Shown here piece after piece: positions 17,553 through 27,329 of a stretch of DNA of 64,000 bases. This DNA is from Chitinophagaceae bacterium (GTDB lineage Bacteria > Bacteroidota > Bacteroidia > Chitinophagales > Chitinophagaceae): NCBI GenBank assembly GCA_016715365.1, contig JADKAM010000003.1, positions 248,001 through 312,000 on the forward strand, in the 5' to 3' direction. The number at the start of each line of letters is the position of its first letter. The first letter of the stretch is position 1. The notes beneath the pieces are model-generated. The model did no database searches, was not told where the DNA came from, and worked only from the letters and a program-made list of their open reading frames with translations. Made by a program: the position numbers and the translations under genes.

Positions 17553-18671
17553 TCAGTTAATTTCTGTTTTACGGTAGTGAATATTCCTTTCGCCCAGGTA
17601 ATTCAGTATAAAATGAAAGCAGGTTTCATCTTTGCCAATCAACTCAGGTGGAAAAACTCCTTTTTCAGTAAACAGGTTTTCAATCAGCATATTCAATGCC
17701 GCTGTGCAGGTATAACCGGTGGTGCGGCTCATAGATGAGGTTTGAGTTGCCGTATCATATTCATCATACAGGTCGTAACAGATTGTTTTTTCTGTATCAC
17801 TTATGTTAATCTGCATCAATGTAAATTCTGCTTCTGTTTCCCCCAATTTCCATTGATCAAATAACAGCGATGAAGTAAATTCCATCGGCGAAATTAGCTG
17901 GCCCTTAAAATGTACAGGCGTTGTATTTAAGAAACCTGCTTTTATCAAACCCTGCATCAGTGCAATATGGCCGGGGTAACGCAATGTTTTTTCTTTCATG
18001 TTTGGGATATGCCCCATGGTAAATAAAATAGAACGCAAACCATCGGTATTAAAAGATTCCAGTGTGCCCACCTGTTCAAAATCTATTAATTCAGCATCGC
18101 TCAGTGCAGGTTTGGTAACAATGCAACTGTTCTCAACGTATCGTGCAGGCCTTGTATATTCTTCCAGCACATCAATGGGAGAGAAGGGCGCTTTATATTC
18201 AAAAGGATAAACCCTTTTCTTTGGCAGGCCGCCAACCATGCATTCAAAATTCGTGATTATCATCCGCTCATTGTGATAACCCAGCATTAAATTACTCATA
18301 CCCGGTGCCACACCACAATCCACAACGGCCGTAACATCATTTTCTTTTGCAAGCGCATCCAGTTCCAATGCATTCTCAGGAAAAAATGAAATATCCACTA
18401 CATTTTTTTTAGCGTTGATGATTGCTTCCAGCGTTTTGTATCCCATAAAACCCGGCACTGCAGAAATCACATAATCGAAACTGCTAAGCATGGAATTGTA
18501 ATTGCTGTAATTACTCAGATCGGCTTTTATAGTTTTAATTGAATTGTTTTTTTGAGTAAGTATATGCAGCGCATGATCACTTACATCAAAAGAAGTTACG
18601 TTGTATTTTGCTGCCAGGTCAATGGCCATTGCACGGCCTACCATGCCGGCACCTAATATTGCTATTTGCAT
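17553..18671 (-). CDS. Saccharopine dehydrogenase-like NAD(P)-dependent oxidoreductase
   Basis: The 372-residue protein opens with a Rossmann dinucleotide motif (IAILGAGMVGRAMAIDL). It continues with typical saccharopine dehydrogenase/lysine 6-dehydrogenase features: FDYVISAVPGFMGYKTLEA, VVDISFFPEN, VVDCGVAPGMSNLMLGY, and the C-terminal TTGYTCTAALNMLIE. Family members oxidise or reduce the saccharopine or lysine epsilon-amino linkage. Which reaction applies here is uncertain because lysine 6-dehydrogenase-like paralogues are common. It lies 33 nt upstream of the 5' end of the cyclotransferase frame. Confidence 0.85.
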   Translation of the reverse strand: MQIAILGAGMVGRAMAIDLAAKYNVTSFDVSDHALHILTQKNNSIKTIKADLSNYSNYNSMLSSFDYVISAVPGFMGYKTLEAIINAKKNVVDISFFPENALELDALAKENDVTAVVDCGVAPGMSNLMLGYHNERMIITNFECMVGGLPKKRVYPFEYKAPFSPIDVLEEYTRPARYVENSCIVTKPALSDAELIDFEQVGTLESFNTDGLRSILFTMGHIPNMKEKTLRYPGHIALMQGLIKAGFLNTTPVHFKGQLISPMEFTSSLLFDQWKLGETEAEFTLMQINISDTEKTICYDLYDEYDTATQTSSMSRTTGYTCTAALNMLIENLFTEKGVFPPELIGKDETCFHFILNYLGERNIHYRKTEIN

Positions 18672-18971
18672 AAAATGAATTTTGTCGCCCAGGGGCGAAG
18701 ATTATGAAATTGATTTTGTTACCGGCTGTTGTTCTTTGTGGACCGACATTGGCGACGCTCCATTCAACAGTGGTAATTTCTATCGTCTTTTATCAAAGCG
18801 AATTGAAAAGGTATTATAATTCCGAAGTCCCATTCATCATAATGGAAATATAGGCAGACAGCCTGTAGAAATGTGCGTATGTATTTTGTATGATCATTTA
18901 TTTTATAAGTCACCAGCATTTGTCTATTATGCTGATGACCTTTTAACTTCTCAACCCGTCAACTTTTCAAC
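18672..18971. other. Intergenic region, 300 bp
   Basis: No credible ORF or RNA gene is seen. It holds an interrupted inverted repeat, GTCAcCAGCAT (18909-18919) with ATGCTGaTGAC (18929-18939), followed on the + strand by CTTTT; this may be the weak end of the S46 peptidase transcript. A run of near-repeats (CAACTTTTCAACTT-like) precedes 18971. The part next to 18671 should contain the promoter of the leftward dehydrogenase gene, but no clear TAnnTTTG is present. Confidence 0.5.
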
Positions 18972-21137
18972 TTACTTCTTCCCCGTTTTGCTCACAAACT
19001 TCATTTCAGCGATTAAATTCTTCGCTTCAGCAAATTTATCTACAATAAACATCACGTAGCGAATGTCAACCATAATATTGCGGCAGATAGACGGGTCGTA
19101 ATTAATATCACTCATCGTTCCTTCCCAGACACGGTCAAAATTCAGTCCTACTAAATTTCCATCAGCATTCAATGCCGGACTGCCCGAATTACCACCGGTT
19201 GTATGATTGGCTGCAATAAAACAAACCGGCTGACGGCCATTAACGCCCCATCTGCCAAAATCTTTTTTATTATACAGATCGATCATTTTTTTGGGCAGAT
19301 CAAATTCATAATCGCCCGGTACATATTTTTCCATTACGCCTTCCATATAAGTCTGCAGGTCGTATTTAACACCATCACGTGGCTGGTAAGTTTTTACATT
19401 GCCATAAGTAACACGCAGTGTGCTGTTGGCATCGGGATAAAAAGCCTTGGTGCTGAAAACATCCATCTGTGCCTGCATATAAATGCGTTGCAAACGGTTG
19501 ATATCAGATTGCAACGCATTCAGCTTCGGGGATACATTGCTAACATAAGTTTTAAAAATATCAGTGTATAACTGACCGGCAATATCAGCTTTAATGGCTG
19601 CAATAACTTCAGCAGTGCTTCCTGCAAGTAATTTTTTTATCTTATCTAATGAACTAAAAGAAGTCTGACTGTAAACAGCTTCGGATAAAGCAGTAATGGA
19701 TTTTCCTTTTTCTGCAAACATCGTATTAAAAGCCGGGGAAATAAATTCAGCTTTTTGATCAGCTATATACATTTCCATCAGTGCGTCAAATAATTTCTGA
19801 TCAACACCGGCATTATATTCTTTAAACGATTCCTCCAGTTTGGTTAATACTTCAGTTTTACGTTTGGTATAAGCCGTTTCATCTTTTGCATAAGCCGTAA
19901 CCAACGAATTCATATCTCCTGCAATGCCCCACAGCTCAACCTTTGGTACAATCTCGTTATAATAATCACGGGCATAGCCATAAGGCTCAATATCGGTATA
20001 AGCCTGCTTCAGATTTTTCAGCAATTCAATATAAGCCATATTGTATTCGGGCTTGCTCAACACAATTTTTTCAAAATTACTTTCGTATTCTTTTCTTTTG
20101 GCAACAGCATTTGTTTTGGTTAATCCCAATACTTCGCCCTGCCATTTTTTCCAGGCATTGGATATAGAAGCATACTTTGCAGCATACTGAATTTTTATGC
20201 CTTCATCTTTACGCATAAAGCCATCAAGTATTCCCAATGCTTTGGTGCGGATGCCAATTTTTGCAGGGTCGCTTATTTTTACGGTCTGCTCAATGGCGCT
20301 GCTGTGCAGGTATTCATTGGTGCGGCCGGGAAAACCAAATACCATTGTAAAGTCGCCTTCCTTCACACCATCTAAAGAAATATTTAATGCACGCTTTGGT
20401 TTGTAAGGAACATTGTCTGCTGAATAAGGGGCAGGTTTGTTATCCTTTCCTGCATAAATGCGGAACATAGAAAAATCGCCGGTATGCCTTGGCCACATCC
20501 AGTTGTCGGTATCTTTTCCATAATTACCAATAGAGGATGGGGGAGCGCCAACCAAACGCACATCACGGTATGTTTCTGTTACAAACAGGTAATATTTATT
20601 GGCTTCAAAAAAAGGACGGATGAGTACATCCTGGTAGCTTTCTTTTTTTACATTGCCTCTTAAGGTTGCAATATTTTTATCAATAGCACTCTGTCTTTCT
20701 TTTTCGGTTAAGTTATTGGTAACGCCATTTAATACAGTGGCGGTAACATCATCAATACGGATGATGAAAGTGGCAAACAGGCCGGCGTTGGTCAATTCCT
20801 GTCCTTTGTTATAAGCCCAAAAACCATCCCGTATATAATTGTTTTGTAAAGACGAATGATTTTGTATGGCATCAAAACCGCAATGATGATTGGTGAGGAG
20901 TAATCCCTGGTCGGATATTACTTCGGCAGTACAAAAACCACCGAAACTAACGATGGCATCTTTTAAACTTCCTTTACTGATGCTGTAGATATCGGCAGCG
21001 CTGATCTTCATGCCCATCTTTTTCATTTGCTTTTCATTAAGGGTCTGTAGCAGTTGTGGCAACCACATGCCTTCTTCGGCAAAACCTTTTGCAACAAATG
21101 AAATACTGATAATTAAGAGTAGAATGTATTTTTTCAT
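18972..21137 (-). CDS. S46-family dipeptidyl-peptidase, DPP11-like
   Basis: With the ATG at 21137 the product is 721 residues with a signal peptide (MKKYILLLIISISFVAKGFA). The S46 trypsin-like halves are clear: GGFCTAEVISDQGLLLTNHH carries the catalytic His near residue 69, and TTGGNSGSPALNADG carries the catalytic Ser near the C-terminus, followed by VDIRYVMFIVDKFA. The residue after the conserved FD is Arg (NFDRVWEG). In this family Arg here is linked to DPP11-type preference for P1 Asp/Glu, while Gly marks DPP7. It would act in the periplasm, releasing dipeptides for peptide catabolism. The frame is open to 21185, but the signal peptide fixes the start. Confidence 0.92.
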   Translation of the reverse strand: MKKYILLLIISISFVAKGFAEEGMWLPQLLQTLNEKQMKKMGMKISAADIYSISKGSLKDAIVSFGGFCTAEVISDQGLLLTNHHCGFDAIQNHSSLQNNYIRDGFWAYNKGQELTNAGLFATFIIRIDDVTATVLNGVTNNLTEKERQSAIDKNIATLRGNVKKESYQDVLIRPFFEANKYYLFVTETYRDVRLVGAPPSSIGNYGKDTDNWMWPRHTGDFSMFRIYAGKDNKPAPYSADNVPYKPKRALNISLDGVKEGDFTMVFGFPGRTNEYLHSSAIEQTVKISDPAKIGIRTKALGILDGFMRKDEGIKIQYAAKYASISNAWKKWQGEVLGLTKTNAVAKRKEYESNFEKIVLSKPEYNMAYIELLKNLKQAYTDIEPYGYARDYYNEIVPKVELWGIAGDMNSLVTAYAKDETAYTKRKTEVLTKLEESFKEYNAGVDQKLFDALMEMYIADQKAEFISPAFNTMFAEKGKSITALSEAVYSQTSFSSLDKIKKLLAGSTAEVIAAIKADIAGQLYTDIFKTYVSNVSPKLNALQSDINRLQRIYMQAQMDVFSTKAFYPDANSTLRVTYGNVKTYQPRDGVKYDLQTYMEGVMEKYVPGDYEFDLPKKMIDLYNKKDFGRWGVNGRQPVCFIAANHTTGGNSGSPALNADGNLVGLNFDRVWEGTMSDINYDPSICRNIMVDIRYVMFIVDKFAEAKNLIAEMKFVSKTGKK

Positions 21138-21336
21138 GTGTTTAAATTTATTGTTTTTCGCCACATGGAATTCGCCTGTAAACATTTCGGTTCATATCAA
21201 CCTCATTAATGGCTCATTTCATATATAGCTTTTGTAGTGGCGAATTTAAGCAATTAATGAGTCTTAGTATCAACCTTAATTTATCAGTGAAAAATGTAAT
21301 AACTGTATTTTAACCCTTTCTTAGCAGCAATGGCTT

Positions 21337-21344
21337 TATTTTTG
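21337..21344 (+). promoter_or_regulatory. -7 box (TATTTTTG) before the DUF4197 gene
   Basis: TATTTTTG matches TAnnTTTG and lies 23 nt before the ATG at 21368. There is no good TTTG at the expected spacing, so it is only a partial promoter match. Confidence 0.45.
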
Positions 21345-21367
21345 TTGTGTAAACATTAAAAAAATCA

Positions 21368-22090
21368 ATGAAGAAAGTTGTACTCCTTTTATCCGTAGCC
21401 CTCATTACTATTCAATCTGTATCTGCGCAAACTATAAAAGGTTTGTTTGATAAAGTGACAAAGTCTACTTCAACATCGGGCAGCGGCCTCAGCAATGAGG
21501 ATATCATTAATGGGTTAAAAGATGCTTTGCGTGTGGGTACCGACAGCAGTGCCAGGCGCTTAAGCAAATTGAATGGCTTTTTTGGCGATGCAGCCATCAA
21601 AGTTTTAATGCCATCAGAAGCTAAGAAGGTAGAGAGTACCCTGCGGAGTTTTGGTATGGGCCAGTATGTTGACAAAGCCATACTGAGTATGAACCGTGCT
21701 GCAGAAGATGCAGCCAGCGGTGTGGGTAATATTTTTTGGGATGCTATTAAAAAGATGAGCATTACCGATGGGTTACAGATATTACGCGGCGGCGATTTTG
21801 CTGCAACCGATTATTTAAAATCAATTACTACCAAAGAACTCACCGAAAAATTCAGGCCGGTTATTGAAGCATCACTTGTAAAAGTAGACGCTACCAAATA
21901 CTGGAAAGATATGTTTACCACCTACAACAAGTTCTCTGCTAAACAGGTTAATACAGACCTTACGGCTTATGTTACCGAAAGGGCTTTAAGCGGATTGTTT
22001 CTGAAGATCAGTTTGGAAGAACAAAAGATCCGTAAGAATCCCGCTGCACAGGTTACCGATATTTTGAAGAAAGTATTTGGCGGAAAATAA
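21368..22090 (+). CDS. DUF4197 family secreted protein
   Basis: The 240-residue product has a signal peptide (MKKVVLLLSVALITIQSVSAQ) and a largely helical body with LSNEDIINGLKDALRVGTD, then FFGDAAIKVLMPSEAKKVES, SMNRAAEDAA, ITDGLQILRGGDFAATDYL and a C-terminal ALSGLFLKISLEEQKIRKNP. This order is characteristic of DUF4197, a periplasmic family of unknown function found in many Gram-negative bacteria. It is divergent from the S46 peptidase gene and followed by a palindromic repeat at 22131. Confidence 0.9.
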   Translation: MKKVVLLLSVALITIQSVSAQTIKGLFDKVTKSTSTSGSGLSNEDIINGLKDALRVGTDSSARRLSKLNGFFGDAAIKVLMPSEAKKVESTLRSFGMGQYVDKAILSMNRAAEDAASGVGNIFWDAIKKMSITDGLQILRGGDFAATDYLKSITTKELTEKFRPVIEASLVKVDATKYWKDMFTTYNKFSAKQVNTDLTAYVTERALSGLFLKISLEEQKIRKNPAAQVTDILKKVFGGK

Positions 22091-22130
22091 ACCTTCCTCT
22101 GTTTTTTTCATGCCTTGCGTTAAAAAGTTT

Positions 22131-22195
22131 TCAGGTTGAGCTTGTCGAAACCGGGCTACTTTAAACTAACCCGCCTTCGACAGGCTCAGGCTGAC
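22131..22195. repeat. REP-like palindromic element, copy 1
   Basis: TCAGGTTGAGCTTGTCGAAA on the left and the near-complement CTTCGACAGGCTCAGGCTGA on the right enclose about 25 bp. The same element recurs at 30950 and 35394. It follows the DUF4197 gene and precedes the tricorn-like gene, both rightward. The transcript could fold into a long imperfect hairpin that may stop transcription or protect the mRNA end. Confidence 0.8.
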
Positions 22196-22304
22196 ATTTC
22201 ATTTTGTATAAGCAATTCAAATGAACCCCCTCATTCAGTTTTTCTACAAACGGTATTGCAACAAATAGGGTATATGTGTATATTCACATCCTAAACTAAT
22301 TGCA

Positions 22305-25300
22305 ATGAGATCGACTTTTGTAACCCTTTTTATTTTACTTTCTTTTTCTGCAACAGCGCAGGATAATACCGCTTATTTTTTGTCGAACCCCAGCCTTACA
22401 CCCGATGGGCAAACCGTAATTTTCAGTTATGAAGGCGATCTTTGGAAGGCCAGTGTAAATAACGGCCAGGCCAGCAGGTTAACTGCTATGCAGGGTTATG
22501 AAACCAGCCCGCGGGTTTCGCCGGATGGCAGATGGATTGCCTTTACAGGCCGCCAGTATGGCAATGCAGATGTTTTTGTAATGCCTGTTAATGGGGGAGA
22601 TGTGAGGCAGATCACTTTTCACAGCGGCAATGATGATGTGAGCAGCTGGAGCTGGGATTCGAAATCAATTTATTTTAATAGTGGCCGTATGGGCCAGGTT
22701 GCAGGCTTTAAAGTAAGTGCCGGTGGTGGTACACCGCAAAGGGTATTTGGAAATTACTTTTTTCAATATGATCATAACCTGGTTGAACATCCCGCAACCG
22801 GCGAAATATTTTTTAATGATACCTGGGAAAGCAGCAACCAGGTGCATCGTAAAAGATACAAGGGCCCTTTCAATCCTGATGTTCAATCGTATAATGTAAA
22901 AACAAAACAGCATAAAAAGTATACCGACTGGCAGGGCAAAGATTTTGGGGCAACCATTGACAGGAACGGTAATATTTATTTTATATCTGACGAAGCCAAT
23001 GGTGAATATAATTTGTACACCATGGATGGAGAAAGAAAAAAAGGATTGACCAGGTTCTCATCTTCTATAAAAACACCACAGGTAAATGCCAATGGCGGCA
23101 AAATAGTATTTGAAAAAGATTACCAGTTGTGGATTTATGATGTGAATAGCGATAAGGAAAGCAAACTTAATATTGCCATCATCCGCAATAATACATTGCC
23201 TAAAGAAAAAGATTTTGATGTAAGGGGAAAAATTTCTGCCTATGATATTTCACCTGATGGTAAGAAGCTGGTATTTGTTTCCAGGGGCGAATTATTTGTA
23301 AGCGATGTGGAAGGTAAATTTATTCAGCAGCTAAACCGCAGGTCTGCAGAAAGGGTAGTAGAGGTAAAATGGATGAGCGACAATAAAACACTGCTGTTCA
23401 ATCAAACGCTTGAAGGCTATACCAATTTGTACAGCATTGCAGCAGATGGAAACGGAATGATAAAGCAACTTACAACCGACAAAAAGAACAGCCGCAGTAT
23501 TGTGCTGAATAAAAAAAGAACGCAGGCTGTTTATCTCTGCGGAAGGGACGAAGTAAAATTGATCGACCTTAAAACATTTGTTCCCAAAACAATTGTAAGG
23601 GATGAAATATGGGGTTTTCAAAACAGCGATCCGGGTTTTTCACCCGATGGTGAGTATGTAGTGTTTACAGCTATCAGAAATTTTGAGCAGGATATTTTTG
23701 TTCATAACATTAAAGAGAATAAAACAACCAACCTTACCAATACCGGCATCACGGAAGCTTCTCCGCTCTGGTCATCCGATGGGAAATTTATGTACTTTAC
23801 TTCGCAACGCTTAAAAGCAGCTTACCCTTTTGGGATGCCCAATGCAAGGGTTTACAGAGTGCCGCTGGAAAACCTGGATGAACCTTACCGTATAGATAAA
23901 TTCAATGATCTTTTTAAAGAAGAGAAAAAAGACACTACTAAAAAAGCCGCCGCAACTGATTCGGTAAAATCAATTACTATTGATACCGACCTGATCATGG
24001 AACGCCTTGATCAGATCACACCTTCGCTGGGTGCACAGTTTCTGCAGGCACTTTATCAAAAGGCTGATAAAACCAGCGTGTTGTATACCAGCAATCATGG
24101 CGAAGCAAAAAATGCACTCTGGAAAACTACCATCGAACCCTTTGAAGAAAGAAAGACGGAGAAAATTGCAGGTACTGATAATAGTTTTGGTTTTGATATC
24201 GTGGAAGTGAGCGATAAAATGTACGTCTTGTTCAACGGTAGTATTAATAAACTTAATCTGGAAGGAAATAAGGTCGATCCCATCAATATCAGTTATACTT
24301 TCCGTCGCAACCTTTCAGAAGAATTTGACCAGATGTTTTATGAAGCATGGGCACAGATGGAAGAGAATTATTATGATGAAAAAATGCATGGCCTCAACTG
24401 GAACAAGACAAAAGCTTACTACAGGCAGTTCTTGCCTAACCTGAATAACCGTGCCGATATGCGTGTGATGCTGAATGATATGTTGGGCGAACTGAACTCC
24501 TCTCACCAGGGTTTTGGTACAACCGGCGATGATGAGACCATCGTACTTCAGAATCAAACCATGGAAACCGGAATTATGTTTGAAGAAGAAGATGCTTATA
24601 AAGTGAAGTATGTGGTGAAGCGTTCTGCAGCCGACAAAAAAGCCGTGGATATTAAACCGGGCGATATTTTGGTAAAAGTGAATGATGAAGAGGTTGACAA
24701 AAACAAAGACAGGAATTATTATTTCACCATGCCATCAAGAGATAAAGAACTAAAACTAACTTTTAATCGTAACGGGCAGATGATAAACACCAAGCTGCAT
24801 CCGCAGGCAACTTTATTCAATAACCTCTACGATGAATGGATTGACAATAATCAAAAGCGGGTTGATGAAAAAAGTAAGGGCAGAATTGCTTATGGCTATA
24901 TGAAGAATATGGGACAGGGAGAACTGGACCAGTTCATCATTGATATGACGCAGGAACTGAATAATAAAGACGCACTCATATTCGACCTCAGGTATAACAC
25001 CGGTGGAAATGTGCATGATGAAGTTTTGAATTTCCTGTCCAGGAAAACTTACCTCAACTGGAAATACCGCGAAGGAAGTCTTACCAGACAATCTAATTTT
25101 TCGCCCAGCGATAAACCGATCGTATTGTTGATAAATGAACAATCATTGAGTGATGCTGAAATGACAGCGCAGGGATTTAAAGCATTGAAACTGGGTACTA
25201 TCATCGGTAATGAAACGTACCGCTGGATAATTTTTACAAGCGGCGTTGGGCTGGTTGATGGTTCAAGTGTTCGTATGCCGGGTTGGGGATGTTATACACT

Positions 25301-25439
25301 GGAAGGAAAAGACCTTGAAATGAATGGCGTGCAGCCGGATATAAAAGTGATCAATACTTTTGATGATAAATTAAATGGCAGAGATCCGCAGGTTGACAGG
25401 GCAGTAGATGAGATTTTGAGGCAGTTTGGGAAAAAATAA
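22305..25439 (+). CDS. Tricorn-like S41 family peptidase
   Basis: The 1044-residue protein has a signal peptide (MRSTFVTLFILLSFSATAQ), then two propeller regions with TolB/tricorn-type blades (SPRVSPDGRWIAFTGR, FSPDGEYVVFTAIRN, ASPLWSSDGKFMYFTS). Around residue 670 begins the helical C1 region (FDQMFYEAWAQMEENYYDEK). A PDZ-like segment (VDIKPGDILVKVNDEEVD) and the S41 core follow: ALIFDLRYNTGGNVHDEV and LINEQSLSDAEMTAQ with the probable nucleophile Ser, then LEMNGVQPDIKV. Length and order match tricorn protease homologues. The signal peptide places it in the periplasm, where it could degrade oligopeptides alongside the S46 enzyme encoded nearby. Confidence 0.92.
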   Translation: MRSTFVTLFILLSFSATAQDNTAYFLSNPSLTPDGQTVIFSYEGDLWKASVNNGQASRLTAMQGYETSPRVSPDGRWIAFTGRQYGNADVFVMPVNGGDVRQITFHSGNDDVSSWSWDSKSIYFNSGRMGQVAGFKVSAGGGTPQRVFGNYFFQYDHNLVEHPATGEIFFNDTWESSNQVHRKRYKGPFNPDVQSYNVKTKQHKKYTDWQGKDFGATIDRNGNIYFISDEANGEYNLYTMDGERKKGLTRFSSSIKTPQVNANGGKIVFEKDYQLWIYDVNSDKESKLNIAIIRNNTLPKEKDFDVRGKISAYDISPDGKKLVFVSRGELFVSDVEGKFIQQLNRRSAERVVEVKWMSDNKTLLFNQTLEGYTNLYSIAADGNGMIKQLTTDKKNSRSIVLNKKRTQAVYLCGRDEVKLIDLKTFVPKTIVRDEIWGFQNSDPGFSPDGEYVVFTAIRNFEQDIFVHNIKENKTTNLTNTGITEASPLWSSDGKFMYFTSQRLKAAYPFGMPNARVYRVPLENLDEPYRIDKFNDLFKEEKKDTTKKAAATDSVKSITIDTDLIMERLDQITPSLGAQFLQALYQKADKTSVLYTSNHGEAKNALWKTTIEPFEERKTEKIAGTDNSFGFDIVEVSDKMYVLFNGSINKLNLEGNKVDPINISYTFRRNLSEEFDQMFYEAWAQMEENYYDEKMHGLNWNKTKAYYRQFLPNLNNRADMRVMLNDMLGELNSSHQGFGTTGDDETIVLQNQTMETGIMFEEEDAYKVKYVVKRSAADKKAVDIKPGDILVKVNDEEVDKNKDRNYYFTMPSRDKELKLTFNRNGQMINTKLHPQATLFNNLYDEWIDNNQKRVDEKSKGRIAYGYMKNMGQGELDQFIIDMTQELNNKDALIFDLRYNTGGNVHDEVLNFLSRKTYLNWKYREGSLTRQSNFSPSDKPIVLLINEQSLSDAEMTAQGFKALKLGTIIGNETYRWIIFTSGVGLVDGSSVRMPGWGCYTLEGKDLEMNGVQPDIKVINTFDDKLNGRDPQVDRAVDEILRQFGKK

Positions 25440-25778
25440 TGATTGATCTGCTGTGTTAAGAAATTATTAACTATAATTGCAAATAAATTGCCACTCCGTA
25501 GAAACGGAGTGACTTTTTAACGATTGCTTGCTATATGAAAAATTTATGTTCTTTTTATTTGTGCTGACCAGATCAGCTTTACGGTCTGAAAAATGACCTT
25601 CTAACGATTGATTGTTTCCTTTAGCGATTGCCTGCTGTATGAATTAACCATCTTTGTTACACAAAACTAAGATGGTTAATATTATATACCTAACCAACTT
25701 AAGGTTAATTTTATCATGCTAACCGGTGTTAAATATGATGAAAACCTTTGCAGTAAAGGATTTTGATAAACAAAGTTT
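25440..25778. other. Intergenic region, 339 bp, with terminator and short direct repeats
   Basis: No gene is seen. It contains an intrinsic terminator (25492-25518), then imperfect repeats: AACGATTGCTTGCTATATGAA near 25519, AACGATTGATTG near 25604 and AGCGATTGCCTGCTGTATGAA near 25624. A small TAACC/GGTTA inverted repeat lies at 25691-25707. AACCTTTGC near 25743 is one base off a -7 box for the next gene. Confidence 0.55.
25492..25518 (+). terminator. Intrinsic terminator after the tricorn-like gene
   Basis: CACTCCGT (25492-25499), loop AGAA, ACGGAGTG (25504-25511), then ACTTTTT: a perfect 8-bp stem with a T-tract about 50 nt after the stop codon. Confidence 0.75.
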
Positions 25779-27329
25779 ATGATGCCCAACCGCTCTACAG
25801 ACATATTGTTTCAGTTGATAAAATCGCTTGAAAAGGCGGAGAAGCGGCATTTTAAGCTCTATATAAAACGAAGTTCATCCCGGGAAGACCTGAAGATCAT
25901 CCAGCTTTTTGATGCCATTGACAAAGGAAAGGATTACGATGAGCGGATAATACTGAAAAAACTTCCCGGCATTGAAAAACCCCAGTATGCCAATTTAAAA
26001 GCCCACCTGTATAAAGAATTACTGGCCAGTTTGCGGCTGCTGAAAAGTTCCGATAGTATTGACCTGCAGTTGCATGAACAACTGGATTATGCCCGTATAC
26101 TGTACAACAAAGGATTGTACCTGCAGAGTTTGAAAATACTGGAACGTGCAAAAGACCTGGCTAAACACTATCACCAGGAAAGTTTTTTAATACAGGTAAT
26201 ATCGCTTGAAAAAAAAATAGAAACACTGCATATAACCCGCAGTGGCGAAGGTGCTGCCGACAGGTTAACTGAAGAAGCGAATGATGTAAACAGGCAGCGG
26301 AATGAAATAACTACTTTATCAAACCTGGCCCTGCAGTTATACCAATGGTATGTAAAGCACGGCCATGCACGTAATATAAAAGATGAGAAAGGCGTGCGTG
26401 AATTCTTTAAACAAAACCTACAGATCGATACGGCGAATCTTACAGGTTTTTATCAAATGCTGTACCTGTACCAGAGTTATTGCTGGTATGCTTTTATACG
26501 CCAGGATTTTTTGATGTATTACCGGTACAGTAAAAAATGGGTAGATCTTTTTAACCAGGAGCCGTTGATGATCACAGTTGAAACTGGACATTATATAAAA
26601 GGTTTGCACAACCTGCTTACTGCCAATTTTGATCTGAGAAATTTCAGAAAATTTGATAAATATATTGCCCGTTTTGAAAGGTTTACTTTGTCGAAGCCGG
26701 CTAATCAGCACGATAATTTCCGCATGCAGGCCTTTGTATATTTAACCAGTGCCCGTATAAACCAGCACCTGATGAAAGGCACGTTTGGCGAAGGCATCAA
26801 GCTGGTTCCGGCAATTGAAAGCGGGCTGGAAGAATTTCAGATGTATATCGACAGGCACCGGGTGCTGGTCATTCAGTACAAAACAGCTTTGCTGTATTTT
26901 GGTAATGGAAATTACGAAGAATCTATAGACCAGCTGCAGAAAATCATTAATGGCCCGGTTGATATGCGCATTGACCTGCAATGCTATGCCCGCCTGTTGC
27001 ACCTGATGGCGCATTTTGAACTGGGTAACGATGCCATTATTGAATCGCTGATAAAGTCTGTGTTCCGTTTTATGTCACGCATGGAAAACCTTACCATTGT
27101 TGAGGAAGAGATGTTTAAATTCTTAAAGAACAATGTGTACGAGTCGGCCGAAAAATTAAAACCAGGATTAAAAATATTGCTGCAGAAGATCAAACAGTTT
27201 GAAAAGAACCGCTACGAAACAAGGGTGTTTTCCTATCTCGATATCATCAGCTGGGTTGAAAGCAAAGTGTATGGTAAGCCTATGAGCGCTGTGGTGCATG
27301 AAAAATATTTAGAGAGCAGGCATCGTTAA
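25779..27329 (+). CDS. Helical-repeat protein of unknown function
   Basis: The 516-residue product has no signal peptide or membrane segment. It is almost entirely helical, with TPR-like hairpins such as LDYARILYNKGLYLQSLKIL (about residues 104-123) and YKTALLYFGNGNYEESIDQL (about 367-386). The N-terminus (LIKSLEKAEKRHFKLYI) is Lys/Arg-rich. The whole pattern recurs in Bacteroidota hypothetical proteins, but I know no assigned function. It ends in a 4-bp tail-to-tail overlap with the sterol-desaturase gene. It is probably a cytoplasmic scaffold or regulator, by fold only. Confidence 0.75.
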   Translation: MMPNRSTDILFQLIKSLEKAEKRHFKLYIKRSSSREDLKIIQLFDAIDKGKDYDERIILKKLPGIEKPQYANLKAHLYKELLASLRLLKSSDSIDLQLHEQLDYARILYNKGLYLQSLKILERAKDLAKHYHQESFLIQVISLEKKIETLHITRSGEGAADRLTEEANDVNRQRNEITTLSNLALQLYQWYVKHGHARNIKDEKGVREFFKQNLQIDTANLTGFYQMLYLYQSYCWYAFIRQDFLMYYRYSKKWVDLFNQEPLMITVETGHYIKGLHNLLTANFDLRNFRKFDKYIARFERFTLSKPANQHDNFRMQAFVYLTSARINQHLMKGTFGEGIKLVPAIESGLEEFQMYIDRHRVLVIQYKTALLYFGNGNYEESIDQLQKIINGPVDMRIDLQCYARLLHLMAHFELGNDAIIESLIKSVFRFMSRMENLTIVEEEMFKFLKNNVYESAEKLKPGLKILLQKIKQFEKNRYETRVFSYLDIISWVESKVYGKPMSAVVHEKYLESRHR

